From NCBI RefSeq assembly GCF_003386865.1, contig NZ_QTUA01000001.1, forward strand, positions 2,418,001 through 2,482,000: a stretch of DNA of 64,000 nt. The letters run 5' to 3'. The position numbers and the translations under genes are program-made. The notes below the pieces were generated by a model. It made no database searches and was not told the origin of the DNA. It was given only the letters and a program-made list of their open reading frames with translations. The stretch's first letter is position 1, and each line of letters starts with the position of its first letter. Origin of the DNA: Calidifontibacter indicus. Its GTDB lineage: Bacteria > Actinomycetota > Actinomycetes > Actinomycetales > Dermatophilaceae. This document shows positions 18,378 through 27,687 of the stretch, one piece after another.

Positions 18378-19046
18378 ATGAAGATTTACGCCGAACGACC
18401 GGCCCGGTTGGTTCGACAGATCGTCTTCGACGCCGTCGTGGTCGGCTGGTTGATCCTGTGGTGGCGCCTGGGGCACGCAGTCAACGACGAGGCCGACAAA
18501 GGCATGACCGGCGCGCAGAAGCTGCAGACCAGCGCCTCCTCGCTGAGTGGCAACCTCACCGACGCCGGTCAACGGCTGCGCAAGGTGCCGCTGGTCGGCG
18601 ACACGCTGCAGGAACCCTTCGACAAGTCGGCCGGTGCGGCCAACCAGATCTCGGTCGCCGGCCACGACCTCGGTGTCGGCCTCGACAACCTGGGCAACCT
18701 GCTCGGCCTGCTGACCATGCTCGCGCCGTTCCTGTTCGGGGTGGCGCTCTGGGCCGCGGTGCGACTGCCCTACGTCAGGCGGGCCACGCAGGCGGCGAAG
18801 CTGCGCGCCACCGAGGCCGGCATGGACGTGCTGGCTCTGCGCGCGCTGCAACACCGCAGTGCCGCAGACCTGTTCGCGATCAGCACCGGCCCGGCCGCGG
18901 GCTGGCGGGTCGGCGACGCCGACACCACCAAGGCCCTCGGTGAGCTCCACCTGCGGCGCCTCGGCCTCAAGCCGGGCAAGGCGGAGGCCATCGTCTCCCG
19001 TGCCGCGACGGCACGCGGCGCGGCCGCGCAGCCCGACGAGGCCTGA
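18378..19046 (+). CDS. Uncharacterised actinobacterial membrane protein
   Basis: Encodes 222 aa from ATG 18378, preceded by AGGAGGGG. One transmembrane segment (IVFDAVVVGWLILWWRLGHAV) is at residues about 14-34; a second (LLGLLTMLAPFLFGVALWAAV) is near 115-135. The loop between is outside and amphipathic, with spaced Ala/Leu residues. The C-terminal about 80 residues are basic and probably cytoplasmic. Similar two-TM proteins are found in other actinobacteria without assigned function. It is divergent from xerD and convergent with hisS. Confidence 0.8.
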   Translation: MKIYAERPARLVRQIVFDAVVVGWLILWWRLGHAVNDEADKGMTGAQKLQTSASSLSGNLTDAGQRLRKVPLVGDTLQEPFDKSAGAANQISVAGHDLGVGLDNLGNLLGLLTMLAPFLFGVALWAAVRLPYVRRATQAAKLRATEAGMDVLALRALQHRSAADLFAISTGPAAGWRVGDADTTKALGELHLRRLGLKPGKAEAIVSRAATARGAAAQPDEA

Positions 19047-19051
19047 GCCTC

Positions 19052-20407
19052 CTAGGAGTTCGCCGGCTGCTGCGGCAACACCAACGACGGCAACAGATCG
19101 GCGGACGGCGGTGCCCAGGTGGCCGCATCGGCGCCCACCTGCTCACCCGAGCGGATGTCCTTCACCTGGTCGCTACCGTCGTCGCCCGCACCCGGGAACC
19201 ACACGAACGGGATGCCGCGCCGGTCGGCGAACTGGATCTGCTTGCCGAACTTCGCCGCCTTCGGCGCGACAAGGGTGCGAATGCCCCTGGCGCGCAACGC
19301 CGTTGCGATGCGGGTCGACTCGGCCCGGCTGTCCTCGTCGTTGACGGCCACGAGCACCGCCACCGGCGTCTGGCGCGACGCGGTCAGACCCTCCTCGCCG
19401 ATGAGCAGCCCGAGCAGGCGGGATACACCGATCGAGATGCCGACACCGGGGAAGGTGCGCTTGCCGTCGGAGGCGAGCGAGTCGTAGCGCCCACCGGAGC
19501 AGATCGAGCCGTAGCCGGGGTCGCGCTCGAGCATCGTCTCGTAGACCGTGCCGGTGTAGTAGTCGAGGCCGCGGGCGATGCGCAGGTCGGCGACGGCGAC
19601 ACCCGGCGCGTGCTCGGACGCGGTGGCGATCACCGACGCCAGGTGTTCGAGGCCCTCGTCCAGGGTCGGGTGCTCCACACCCAGTGCACGCACCCGCTCG
19701 ACGAACGAACCGTCGGGCGAACTGATCTCGGCGAGCGCCAGGCACTGCTTGGCCTGGTCGTCGGTGAGGCCGTTCGCGACGAGCAACTCGGCGACCTTCT
19801 CGGCACCGATCTTGTCAAGCTTGTCGACGATGCGCAGGGTGCCGATGACGTCGTCGATGCCGAGCCCGCGGTAGAAGCCTTCGCAGATCTTGCGGTTGTT
19901 GACGTGGATCGTGTAGTCGCCGACCGGGAGACGGGAGAAGACGTCGGCGATCACCAGCAGCAGTTCGGCCTCGTAGTGCGAGGGCAACTGGTCGGCGTCG
20001 ACGATGTCGATGTCTGCCTGGATGAACTCGCGGTAGCGGCCACGCTGGGGCCGCTCCCCGCGCCACGCCTGCTGGATCTGGTAGCGACGGAACGGGAAGG
20101 TGAGCTTGCCGGCGTTCTCCAGAACGTAACGCGCGAAGGGCACCGTCATGTCGAAGTGCAGGCCGAGCGACGGCTCGGAGTCGTCACCGGCCGGCGCGGC
20201 CAACCGGCGGACGGCGTAGATCTCCTTGTCGGCGTCCTCACCCTGGCTGGACAGCCGCTCGACCGGCTCGACCGAGCGGGTGTTGATCGAGGCGAACCCG
20301 TGCAGTTCGAAGACCTCGCGGATGGTGTCGAGGAAGTGCTGCTCGACGATGCGGTCGGTCGGCAGCCATTCCTGGAAGCCACTGATCGGGGTGACCTTGG
20401 AAGCCAT
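19052..20407 (-). CDS. hisS: Histidyl-tRNA synthetase
   Basis: Encodes 451 aa of a class II synthetase. Motif 2 is FRRYQIQQAWRGERPQRGR-type sequence around residue 110, HisA signature GLDYYTGTVYE, and motif 3 GGRYDSL...GVGISIGVSRL. The C-terminal anticodon-binding domain follows (PVAVLVAVNDEDSRAES). The protein lacks extra domains and has the normal length. The gap of 73 bp to the MBL hydrolase gene holds no evident promoter. Confidence 0.96.
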   Translation of the reverse strand: MASKVTPISGFQEWLPTDRIVEQHFLDTIREVFELHGFASINTRSVEPVERLSSQGEDADKEIYAVRRLAAPAGDDSEPSLGLHFDMTVPFARYVLENAGKLTFPFRRYQIQQAWRGERPQRGRYREFIQADIDIVDADQLPSHYEAELLLVIADVFSRLPVGDYTIHVNNRKICEGFYRGLGIDDVIGTLRIVDKLDKIGAEKVAELLVANGLTDDQAKQCLALAEISSPDGSFVERVRALGVEHPTLDEGLEHLASVIATASEHAPGVAVADLRIARGLDYYTGTVYETMLERDPGYGSICSGGRYDSLASDGKRTFPGVGISIGVSRLLGLLIGEEGLTASRQTPVAVLVAVNDEDSRAESTRIATALRARGIRTLVAPKAAKFGKQIQFADRRGIPFVWFPGAGDDGSDQVKDIRSGEQVGADAATWAPPSADLLPSLVLPQQPANS

Positions 20408-20480
20408 GTGTTCGGTTCAGTCCTTGGTTGTTCTGAGAAAAGGTTGTTCAGACAAGAGGTGGTGTCGGACGGGCAGTGGC

Positions 20481-21176
20481 TCACAGGCCCTGCAGGAAGG
20501 GGTTTGCCGCGCGCTCGGCCGCCACCGTGGTGCCCGGACCGTGCCCGGGCAGCACCAGACGGTCGTCGGGCATCGGCAGCACCACGTTCTTCAGCGAGCG
20601 CTGCATCGCGTCGTGCGAGCCGCCCGGCAGGTCGGTGCGGCCGATCGACCCGGAGAACAGCACGTCTCCGGACAGCAGCGTCGAGGTCACGCCGACCTCG
20701 TCGGGCAGACCGTCGGGCACGGTGTCGAGCGAGAACATCACCGAGCCCTCGGTGTGACCCGGGGCGTGATGCACGGTGAGGTCGAGCCCGGCCAGGCTCA
20801 GGCGCTGCTGGTCGTTCACCTCGACGATCTTCTCCGGCTCCTTCCAGGTGGCCGACGCGCCGAACTGCTGCTCGAACATCGCGAGCATGCCGGGCTGAAG
20901 CAGCTTCAGCGGGTCTTCCAGCCGGTAGCGGTCGTCGCCGTGGATGTAGGCGCCCAGTTCGCCGCCGCAGACCGGGGTGACCGAGTAGACGTGGTCGACG
21001 TGACCGTGGGTGAGCAGCACCGCGGTCGGTTTGAGGTCGTACTCGGTGAGCACCTCACGCAACTGGTCGACGACACCGATGCCCGGGTCGACCACCACGC
21101 ATTCCTGGCCGCGTCCGGTGGCGAGCACGTAGCAGTTGGTGGCGAAGGCCTGGGCCGGGAAGTAGACGGTCAACAC
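20481..21176 (-). CDS. MBL-fold metallo-hydrolase (glyoxalase II-like)
   Basis: Encodes about 231 aa with the metal-binding THGHVDH motif, GHTEGSV and the final His in LVLPGHGPGTT. Opening sequence AFATNCYVLATGRGQECVVVDPG is typical of YcbL/GloB-like proteins found next to hisS in actinobacteria. GTG 21176 is chosen because TACGCT (21189-21184) lies 7 nt upstream, fitting a leaderless mRNA; GTG 21194 would add six residues. The exact thioester substrate is unknown. Confidence 0.88.
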   Translation of the reverse strand: MLTVYFPAQAFATNCYVLATGRGQECVVVDPGIGVVDQLREVLTEYDLKPTAVLLTHGHVDHVYSVTPVCGGELGAYIHGDDRYRLEDPLKLLQPGMLAMFEQQFGASATWKEPEKIVEVNDQQRLSLAGLDLTVHHAPGHTEGSVMFSLDTVPDGLPDEVGVTSTLLSGDVLFSGSIGRTDLPGGSHDAMQRSLKNVVLPMPDDRLVLPGHGPGTTVAAERAANPFLQGL

Positions 21177-21324
21177 ACGGTCAAGCGTATCCACGCAACG
21201 CGGGGGTCGGTCGCGAGGTGTATCCGGCTCGTGACCTGCCGCACACCACGGCGTCGGGCCCTGTCCCTAGACTGACCGGCGGCCGTGCGCAACACCCCGG
21301 CCGGTCGTTTCTACGAGGAGACCC

Positions 21325-22056
21325 GTGCGTCACACCCTGCACCACCGTCAGCACCTTTTGGTGTCGCTGCGGCGTCCGCTGATCGCCGTGTTGGCGACGG
21401 CCTGCCTTACCGCCGGCCTGTCGGCGTGCGCCGACGGCGCGGACAGCCCGCAGAACGTCACCTCGTCGCAGAAGTCGACGCCGGTCACCTGCACGACCGC
21501 GCCGACGCCGCGTGCCAAGGATCAGGCGCTGACGCTGCCGGACAAGAAGACCGCGCAGGGCCAGGTGTTCATCGCCAAGGTCGAGACCAACTGCGGCACG
21601 ATCACCCTGGAACTGGACGGCGACAAGGCGCCGCAGACCGTGGCGTCGTTTCTGCAGTTGGCCAAGGGCTACTACGACGACACCCCGTGCCACCGGTTCG
21701 TGCCCGAGTTCGTGCTGCAGTGCGGCGACCCGACCGGCACCGGTCAGGGCGGTCCGGGCTACACCTTCGGCATCGAGAACGCGCCGTCCGACAACCAGTA
21801 CCCCAAGGGCACCCTGGCGATGGCCCGCCAGGCCAACAACGCCGACAGCAACGGTGGACAGTTCTTCATCACCGTCGCCGACACCTCCATTCCCGCCGAC
21901 TCCGCCGGTGGGTACACGATCTTTGGCAAGGTAGTGGGTGGAATGGACGTGGTCGACCATGTCGCCGCGGCCGGCGCCGCGGCCGAGGACGCCAATGGCA
22001 ACACCGCACCCAACCAGCCGATCTCCGTCCTGAAGATCAGCATCAGCAAGAAGTGA
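21325..22056 (+). CDS. Lipoprotein peptidyl-prolyl isomerase, cyclophilin type
   Basis: Encodes 243 aa from GTG 21325 with GAGGAG just upstream. An N-terminal signal sequence ends in a lipobox, LSAC, suggesting an anchored lipoprotein after about 35 residues. The cyclophilin domain includes YYDDTPCHRFVPEFVLQCGDP, GTLAMARQANNADSNGGQFFITVADTS in outline, and IFGKVVGGMDVVDHV. The catalytic Arg of HRFVP and the FFIT segment are present. It probably assists folding of exported proteins. The rel-hisS-ppi neighbourhood is typical. Confidence 0.92.
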   Translation: MRHTLHHRQHLLVSLRRPLIAVLATACLTAGLSACADGADSPQNVTSSQKSTPVTCTTAPTPRAKDQALTLPDKKTAQGQVFIAKVETNCGTITLELDGDKAPQTVASFLQLAKGYYDDTPCHRFVPEFVLQCGDPTGTGQGGPGYTFGIENAPSDNQYPKGTLAMARQANNADSNGGQFFITVADTSIPADSAGGYTIFGKVVGGMDVVDHVAAAGAAAEDANGNTAPNQPISVLKISISKK

Positions 22057-22076
22057 CCGAGAAGAAGGCCTGACCG

Positions 22077-23444
22077 ATGTCGACCGACGCACCGAAGCCG
22101 ACCCCCCGCCCGGGAGTGCCCACGCCCGCCGCGATGAAGCCGCATCCGCCGGCCGCGGATGCGCCGTCGGCCACCCCCGCCGCACCGGCGAGCAACTCCA
22201 CCTCCTTCGGCCGGGTCGCCGAAGACGGCACCGTGTTCGTGCGCACCCCCGACGGCGAGAAGGAGGTGGGCTCCTACCCGGATGCCACCCACGAGGAGGC
22301 GCTCGCCTACTTCGCGCGCAAGTACGACGAACTGGCCGCGTCGGCCAACCTGCTGCTGCAGCGCGTCGTGCAGACCGATCTGTCGACCCAGGACGGGCAG
22401 GCGTCGCTGAAGACCCTGCGCCAGCAGGTGGCCGAGGCGAATGTCGTCGGCGACCTGCCCGCGCTCGACAACACCGTCGAGCAGATCGCGACCGCGCTGT
22501 CTGCGAAGGCCGAGGTCGAGTCGCAGGCCCGCGCCGAGGCAAAGAAGGAAGCCGCCGGCCAGCGCGAGGCGCTCGTGGCCGAGGCCGAGAAGATCGCCGG
22601 GCAGCCGGTCGAGAAGGTGCAGTGGAAGCAGTCGACCTCCCGCATGCGTGAGCTGCTGGATGAGTGGAAGGCGTTGCAGCGCAGCCAGGTTCGCCTCGAC
22701 AAGGAGACCGAGAACGCGCTCTGGGCCCGCTTCAGCGCAGCCCGCAACGGCTTCGACAAGACCCGCCGCTCCCACTTCGCCAAGCTCGACGAGGAGCACG
22801 CGTCGGCGAAGGCCGCCAAGCAGAAGCTCGTCGCCGAGGCCGAGAAGCTGTCGACCAGCACCGCGTGGGGCCCGACGGCGTCAGCGTTCAAGCGTCTGAT
22901 GTCCGATTGGAAGCGCGCCGGCCGGGCGTCGCGCTCCGACGACGACGCGCTGTGGGCGAAGTTCAAGGCCGCACAGGACGCGTTCTTCAACGCCAAGGAC
23001 GAGGTCGTCGCCGCCGAGAACGTCGAGTTCGAGGCCAACCTGAAGGTGAAGGAAGAACTCCTCGCCCAGGCCCAGGCGTTGCTGCCGATCAAGAACCTCG
23101 AGCAGACCAAGAAGGACCTCCACGCGATCCAGGACAAGTGGGACGCCGCCGGCAAGGTGCCACGCAAGGACATCGACCGGATGGAGCGCGGCATGCGCAA
23201 GGTCGAGCAGGCGATCCGCGACGCCGAGGGCGCGCAGTGGAAGAAGTCCGATCCCGAGCTCGCTGCTCGCGCAGGGTCGTTCGCGGCCCAGTTGCAGAAG
23301 GCCGTCGACGACCTGCAGGCCGACCTGAGCGCCGCCGAGGCCGCCGGCGATTCCAAGAAGGCCGCGAAGATCGGCGAGGAGCTCAAGGCGAAGCAGGCCT
23401 GGCTCGACCAGGCGATGGGCGGCGTGAAGGAGTTCGGCGGCTGA
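22077..23444 (+). CDS. DUF349 domain-containing protein
   Basis: Encodes 455 aa. A Pro/Ala-rich start (about 45 residues) is followed by a long helical region with repeated DUF349 units: WKALQRSQVRLDKETENALWARFSAARN in outline, then MSDWKRAGRASRSDDDALWAKFKAAQDAFF and QDKWDAAGKVPRKDIDRMERG. DUF349 proteins are coiled and basic/acidic; a role in ribosome or RNA binding has been proposed for the family. It overlaps the M18 peptidase gene (TGATG). Confidence 0.88.
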   Translation: MSTDAPKPTPRPGVPTPAAMKPHPPAADAPSATPAAPASNSTSFGRVAEDGTVFVRTPDGEKEVGSYPDATHEEALAYFARKYDELAASANLLLQRVVQTDLSTQDGQASLKTLRQQVAEANVVGDLPALDNTVEQIATALSAKAEVESQARAEAKKEAAGQREALVAEAEKIAGQPVEKVQWKQSTSRMRELLDEWKALQRSQVRLDKETENALWARFSAARNGFDKTRRSHFAKLDEEHASAKAAKQKLVAEAEKLSTSTAWGPTASAFKRLMSDWKRAGRASRSDDDALWAKFKAAQDAFFNAKDEVVAAENVEFEANLKVKEELLAQAQALLPIKNLEQTKKDLHAIQDKWDAAGKVPRKDIDRMERGMRKVEQAIRDAEGAQWKKSDPELAARAGSFAAQLQKAVDDLQADLSAAEAAGDSKKAAKIGEELKAKQAWLDQAMGGVKEFGG

Positions 23445-24751
23445 TGACGTCCGGTCAGTCCTCCATCGATTCGGGTCACGACGCGGCCGACGGGCTCGTC
23501 GACTACCTCAACGCCAGCCCGTCGCCGTTTCACGCCTGCGCGACCTCCGGTGGTCTGCTCGAGGCCGCCGGGTTCCGGAAGGTCGCCGAGACCGACGCCT
23601 GGCCGACCGAGTCCGGCCGCTACTACCTGGTGCGTGGTGGCACGCTGGTCGCCTGGTCGACCGAGCATTCCGCGGACGCCACCACGCCGTTCCGGATCGT
23701 CGGGGCCCACACCGACTCCCCCAACTTCCGCATCAAACCGAACCCCGACCACGGCCGGCTCGGCTTCGCTCAGTTGGGGGTCGAGCCCTACGGCGGCCTG
23801 ATCGTCAACAGCTGGCTCGACCGCGACCTGGGACTCTCCGGACGCGTCGCCGTGCGCGAGAACGGCTCTGCGACAACCCGTTTGCTGCAGATCGACGAGC
23901 CGCTCCTGCGCATCTCCCGCCTCGCGATCCACCTCGACCGCAGCGCCGCCGAGGGTGAGTCGCTCAACCGACAGTTCCAGTTGGCACCGCACTGGGGCCT
24001 CGGCGAAGTGCCGTCGTTCGCGCACTTCCTCGCCGAACGGTTGGCGGTCGAGCCGCAGGACGTGCTCGGCTGGGACGTCATGACCCACGACGTGCAGCCC
24101 GCGGCCCGCACCGGGTTGAACGGCGAGTTCGTCGCCGGCGCCCGGATGGACAACCTGGCGACGTCGTACGCCGGCACCCGCGCGCTGATCGCGGCGGTCG
24201 ACGCCGCGCCGTCCGCCCCCACCACCCAGGTGTTGGTGCTGTTCGACCACGAGGAGATCGGCAGCATGACCGAACGCGGCGCGTTCTCGGTGCTGCTGCC
24301 GACGGTGCTCGAGCGCATCGTCACCGGCCTCGGCGGCGGACGCGAGGAGTTCCACCGGGCCCTGGCCGGCACGGTCATCGCGTCCGGGGACATGGCGCAC
24401 GCGACCCACCCCAACTACGCCGACCGGCACGAACCCGACCACCAAATCGCCCTGAACGGCGGGCCCGTGCTCAAGGTCAACACCAACGGTCGCTACGCCA
24501 CCGACAGCGTCGGGGCGGCGTCGTTCAAGCTGGCCTGCGAGCAGGCCGGGGTGCCGATGCAGTCGTTCGTGATGCGCTCCGACCTCCCGTGTGGTTCGAC
24601 CGTCGGCCCGATGACCTCCGCGCTGACCGGTGCGACGACCGTCGACTTCGGTGCACCGACGCTGTCGATGCACTCGGTGCGCGAACTCGTCGGCGCCGCC
24701 GACCAGGGCATGTACGCCGCCGCCCTCGCGGCGTTCCTGTCCCCCGCCTGA
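23444..24751 (+). CDS. apeB: M18 family aspartyl aminopeptidase
   Basis: Encodes 435 aa. M18 zinc ligands and catalytic residues appear in GAHTDSPNFRIKP (His-x-Asp), LFDHEEIGS (Glu-Glu), SGDMAHATHPNY and, near the end, the His of LSMHSVRELVG. NSWLDRDLGLSGR is a conserved segment of the dodecameric M18 fold. It removes N-terminal acidic residues from peptides in the cytoplasm. The ATG overlaps the DUF349 stop; a hairpin terminator follows after 8 bp. Confidence 0.94.
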   Translation: MTSGQSSIDSGHDAADGLVDYLNASPSPFHACATSGGLLEAAGFRKVAETDAWPTESGRYYLVRGGTLVAWSTEHSADATTPFRIVGAHTDSPNFRIKPNPDHGRLGFAQLGVEPYGGLIVNSWLDRDLGLSGRVAVRENGSATTRLLQIDEPLLRISRLAIHLDRSAAEGESLNRQFQLAPHWGLGEVPSFAHFLAERLAVEPQDVLGWDVMTHDVQPAARTGLNGEFVAGARMDNLATSYAGTRALIAAVDAAPSAPTTQVLVLFDHEEIGSMTERGAFSVLLPTVLERIVTGLGGGREEFHRALAGTVIASGDMAHATHPNYADRHEPDHQIALNGGPVLKVNTNGRYATDSVGAASFKLACEQAGVPMQSFVMRSDLPCGSTVGPMTSALTGATTVDFGAPTLSMHSVRELVGAADQGMYAAALAAFLSPA

Positions 24752-24759
24752 CGCGACTA

Positions 24760-24791
24760 CGCAAACGCTGCAGTTGCCTGCAGCCTTTGCG
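24760..24791. terminator. Bidirectional hairpin between apeB and rel
   Basis: Arms CGCAAACGCTGCAG (24760-24773) and CTGCAGCCTTTGCG (24778-24791) pair with one mismatch around a 4-nt loop. It lies between convergent genes. No long T-run follows, which is common for actinobacterial terminators. Confidence 0.65.
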
Positions 24792-24809
24792 GGTGGTGCG
24801 GGGGTGGTT

Positions 24810-27098
24810 TCAGGCGCCGACCCGGTGGCCGGAGCCGGTGAGCCGGTAGACGTCGAACACCCCGTCGACCTTGCGGACGGCGCGGATCACGTGGTCGAGG
24901 TGTCCGGCATCGCCCATCTCGAAGGTGAACCGGGAGATCGCGACGCGGTTCTGGGCGGTCGAGAGGTTCGCCGACAGGATGTTGACGTGCTGCTCGGTGA
25001 GCACGCGGGTCACGTCCGACAGCAGCCCCTTGCGGTCGAGGGCCTCGACCTGCAACTGCACCATGAACACGCTCGCGGCGGACGGCGCCCACGCGACCTC
25101 GATGAGCCGGTCGGGTTGTGCGCGCAACTGGTCGGCGTTGGTGCAGTCGTCGCGGTGCACCGACACCCCGTGGCCGGTGGTGACGAACCCGATGATGTCG
25201 TCACCCGGCATCGGAGTGCAGCAGCGGGCCAGCTTCACCCACACGTCGTCGGTGCCGACGACGGTGACACCCGGGTCGCCGGCCCGTCGCCGCGTCTGGG
25301 CGCGGGTGGTGATCGGCTCCGGGTCTTCGGTCTCGGCGGCCGTCTCGTCGGCCCCGCCGACAGCATCGCGCAGCAGCTTGGAGACGTGTTCGGCCGACAC
25401 GTGGTTGTCGCCGACCGCGGCGTAGAGCGCGTCGATGTCTTGGTAGTGCAGGTCGCGGGCCACCTGCGCGAGCAGGTCGGCGTTCATCAGCCGCTGGATG
25501 CCCTGGCCCTGCTTGCGCAGCGCCTTGGCGAGCAGGTCTTTGCCCGACTCGATGGCTTCTTCGCGACGCTCGCGGGAGAACCACTGCCTGATCTTGCTGC
25601 GGGCCCGGGGGCTCTTGACGAAGTTCAGCCAGTCGCGGCTCGGGCCGGCACCGTCGGCCTTGCTGGTCAGGATCTCGATGACGTCGCCGTTCTCGACCGG
25701 CGACTCCAGCGGCGCGAGCCGTCCGTTGATGCGCGCACCGATGGTGTGGTGACCGACCTCGGTGTGCACCGCGTAGGCGAAGTCGACCGGGGTCGACCCG
25801 ACCGGGAGCCCGACGACCTCGCCCTTCGGGGTGAAGACGTAGACCTCCTGGCTGCCGACGTCGAAGCGCAGGTTGTCGAGGAACTCGTCGGGGTCGGAGG
25901 TCTCGCGCTGCCATTCGAGCAGCTGCCGGAACCACGCCATCTCGTCGACCTGGCCACCGTCGGGGGCTGCCGGGATGCCGGTGGCCGCCGACTTGGCTTC
26001 GTCCTTGTACTTCCAGTGGGCGGCGACACCGTATTCGGCGCGGTGGTGCATCGCGTGGGTGCGGATCTGGATCTCGACGGCCTTGCCGTCGGGGCCGATG
26101 ACCGTCGTGTGCAACGACTGGTACATGTTCATCTTCGGGGTGGCGATGTAGTCCTTGAACCGCCCCGGCACCGGGCTCCACCGGGTGTGCAGTGTGCCGA
26201 GCACCGCATAACAGTCACGCACGGAGTCGACCAGGATGCGCACCGCGACCAGGTCGTAGATGTCCTTGAACTCCCGGCCGCGCACGATCATCTTCTGGTA
26301 CACGGAGTAGTAGTGCTTCGGACGGCTGGTGACCGCCGCCTCGATGCGGGCCGCCTTGAGGTCGCTGGTCACCTGCTCCCGGAAACCCTGCAGGTACTGC
26401 TCGCGGGCCGGTGCCGCCTCGGCGACCAGCCGGGCGATCTCGTCGTAGACCTTCGGATGCAACACCGCGAAGCAGAGATCTTCCAACTCCCACTTGATGG
26501 TGTTCATGCCGAGGCGGTGCGCCAGCGGGGCGTAGATGTCGAGAGTCTCGTTGGCCTTGCGGGTGGCCGACTCCACCGACACGTACCGCCAGGTGCGGGC
26601 GTTGTGCAGGCGGTCGGCGAGTTTGATGACGAGCACCCGGATGTCCTTGGCCATCGCCACGACCATCTTGCGGACGGTCTCGGCCTGGGCGGCCTGCCCG
26701 TAGGTCATCTTGTCGAGCTTGGTGACGCCGTCGACCAGCAGCGCGATCTCGTCGCCGAAGTCGGCCCGCAGCTGGGTCAGCGAGTAGTCGGTGTCTTCGA
26801 CCGTGTCGTGCAGCAGGGCCGCCGCGAGCACCGCCGGCTGCATCCCCAGCTCGGCGAGGATCGTGGTGACCGCGAGCGGATGGGTGATGTACGGGTCGCC
26901 CGACTTGCGGGTCTGGCCGCGGTGGGCCCGCTCGGCCACTGCGTAGGCCCGCTCGATGAGCGTGACGTCGGCCTTCGGGTGGGTGGCCCGGACGGTGCGC
27001 AGCAGGGGTCCCAACACCTGGTGCTGGGGGGTGCGGGGTGCGCCGAGGCGCACCAGCCGGGCCCGCACGCGGGATCCGGAACGTTCCTGCTCGACCAT
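24810..27098 (-). CDS. rel: Bifunctional (p)ppGpp synthetase/hydrolase Rel
   Basis: Encodes 762 aa with the full long-RSH layout: HD hydrolase domain (ALLHDTVEDTDYSL, His-Asp and ED), synthetase domain (RPKHYYSVYQKM, EFKDIYDLVAVRI), TGS domain (VYVFTPKGEVVGLPVGSTP), a helical/zinc-finger region (ARCCTPMPGDDIIGFVTTG) and a C-terminal ACT domain (VQLQVEALDRKGLLSDVTRVL). Both catalytic domains look intact. TAAGAT at 27110-27105 lies 6 nt before the ATG, so the mRNA may be leaderless. It is downstream of apt, as in most actinobacteria. Confidence 0.97.
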   Translation of the reverse strand: MVEQERSGSRVRARLVRLGAPRTPQHQVLGPLLRTVRATHPKADVTLIERAYAVAERAHRGQTRKSGDPYITHPLAVTTILAELGMQPAVLAAALLHDTVEDTDYSLTQLRADFGDEIALLVDGVTKLDKMTYGQAAQAETVRKMVVAMAKDIRVLVIKLADRLHNARTWRYVSVESATRKANETLDIYAPLAHRLGMNTIKWELEDLCFAVLHPKVYDEIARLVAEAAPAREQYLQGFREQVTSDLKAARIEAAVTSRPKHYYSVYQKMIVRGREFKDIYDLVAVRILVDSVRDCYAVLGTLHTRWSPVPGRFKDYIATPKMNMYQSLHTTVIGPDGKAVEIQIRTHAMHHRAEYGVAAHWKYKDEAKSAATGIPAAPDGGQVDEMAWFRQLLEWQRETSDPDEFLDNLRFDVGSQEVYVFTPKGEVVGLPVGSTPVDFAYAVHTEVGHHTIGARINGRLAPLESPVENGDVIEILTSKADGAGPSRDWLNFVKSPRARSKIRQWFSRERREEAIESGKDLLAKALRKQGQGIQRLMNADLLAQVARDLHYQDIDALYAAVGDNHVSAEHVSKLLRDAVGGADETAAETEDPEPITTRAQTRRRAGDPGVTVVGTDDVWVKLARCCTPMPGDDIIGFVTTGHGVSVHRDDCTNADQLRAQPDRLIEVAWAPSAASVFMVQLQVEALDRKGLLSDVTRVLTEQHVNILSANLSTAQNRVAISRFTFEMGDAGHLDHVIRAVRKVDGVFDVYRLTGSGHRVGA

Positions 27099-27104
27099 GG
27101 ATGG

Positions 27105-27110
27105 ATCTTA
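27105..27110 (-). promoter_or_regulatory. Candidate -10 element of rel (leaderless)
   Basis: TAAGAT on the minus strand is 6 nt from the rel ATG at 27098. That puts the transcription start at or next to the A of ATG. No good -35 is visible at the right spacing. Confidence 0.5.
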
Positions 27111-27138
27111 GTCGCAGCGGCTGGGTCGATCCGCAGGC

Positions 27139-27687
27139 TCAGGCCTGTGCGACGACACTGATTTCGTGGTCGGCCAGCAGCGCCCGCCCTTGGAGGAAGG
27201 CGACCTCGAGCAGGAACTCCAGTCCGGCCACCTCGGCGCCCGCGCGCTGCAGCAGCTGCGCCGTCGCCGAGGCCGTGCCGCCGGTGGCCAACACGTCGTC
27301 GACCAGCAGCACACGCTTCCCGCGGCAGGCGTCCTTGGCCACCTCGACGGTGGCCGTGCCGTACTCCAGGTCGTAGGTCTGGCTGATCGTCTCCCCCGGC
27401 AGCTTGCCGGCCTTGCGCACCGGCAGGAAGCCGACGCCCATCCGCTGCGCCAACGGCGTGCCGACGATGAAGCCGCGCGCCTCGATGCCGCCGACCATGT
27501 CGACCTTGCCCTCCCACCGGGAGGCGATGTGGTCGAGCACCGCAGCGAACGCTGCAGCGTCGGCGAACAGCGGGTTGAGGTCCTTGAACAGCACGCCCGG
27601 CTTGGGGAAGTCGGGGATGTCGTGCACCCGCGACAGCAGCAACTGCTGGATATCGGTGGTCACGTCGCTACCCGTCCCGCCGCTCAT
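27139..27687 (-). CDS. apt: Adenine phosphoribosyltransferase
   Basis: Encodes 182 aa. The PRPP-binding motif VLLVDDVLATGGTA and the N-terminal IPDFPKPGVLFKDLNPLF are both diagnostic; GGIEARGFIVGTPLA is the third conserved block. It salvages adenine to AMP. Its start overlaps the secF stop by 4 bp, so it is part of the secD-secF-apt operon. Confidence 0.96.
   Translation of the reverse strand: MSGGTGSDVTTDIQQLLLSRVHDIPDFPKPGVLFKDLNPLFADAAAFAAVLDHIASRWEGKVDMVGGIEARGFIVGTPLAQRMGVGFLPVRKAGKLPGETISQTYDLEYGTATVEVAKDACRGKRVLLVDDVLATGGTASATAQLLQRAGAEVAGLEFLLEVAFLQGRALLADHEISVVAQA

Noticed and set aside
24630-27161. 843-codon plus-strand frame opposite rel
   Set aside because: Antisense of a fully recognisable rel gene; its sequence is a mirror of the codon bias and has no domain.
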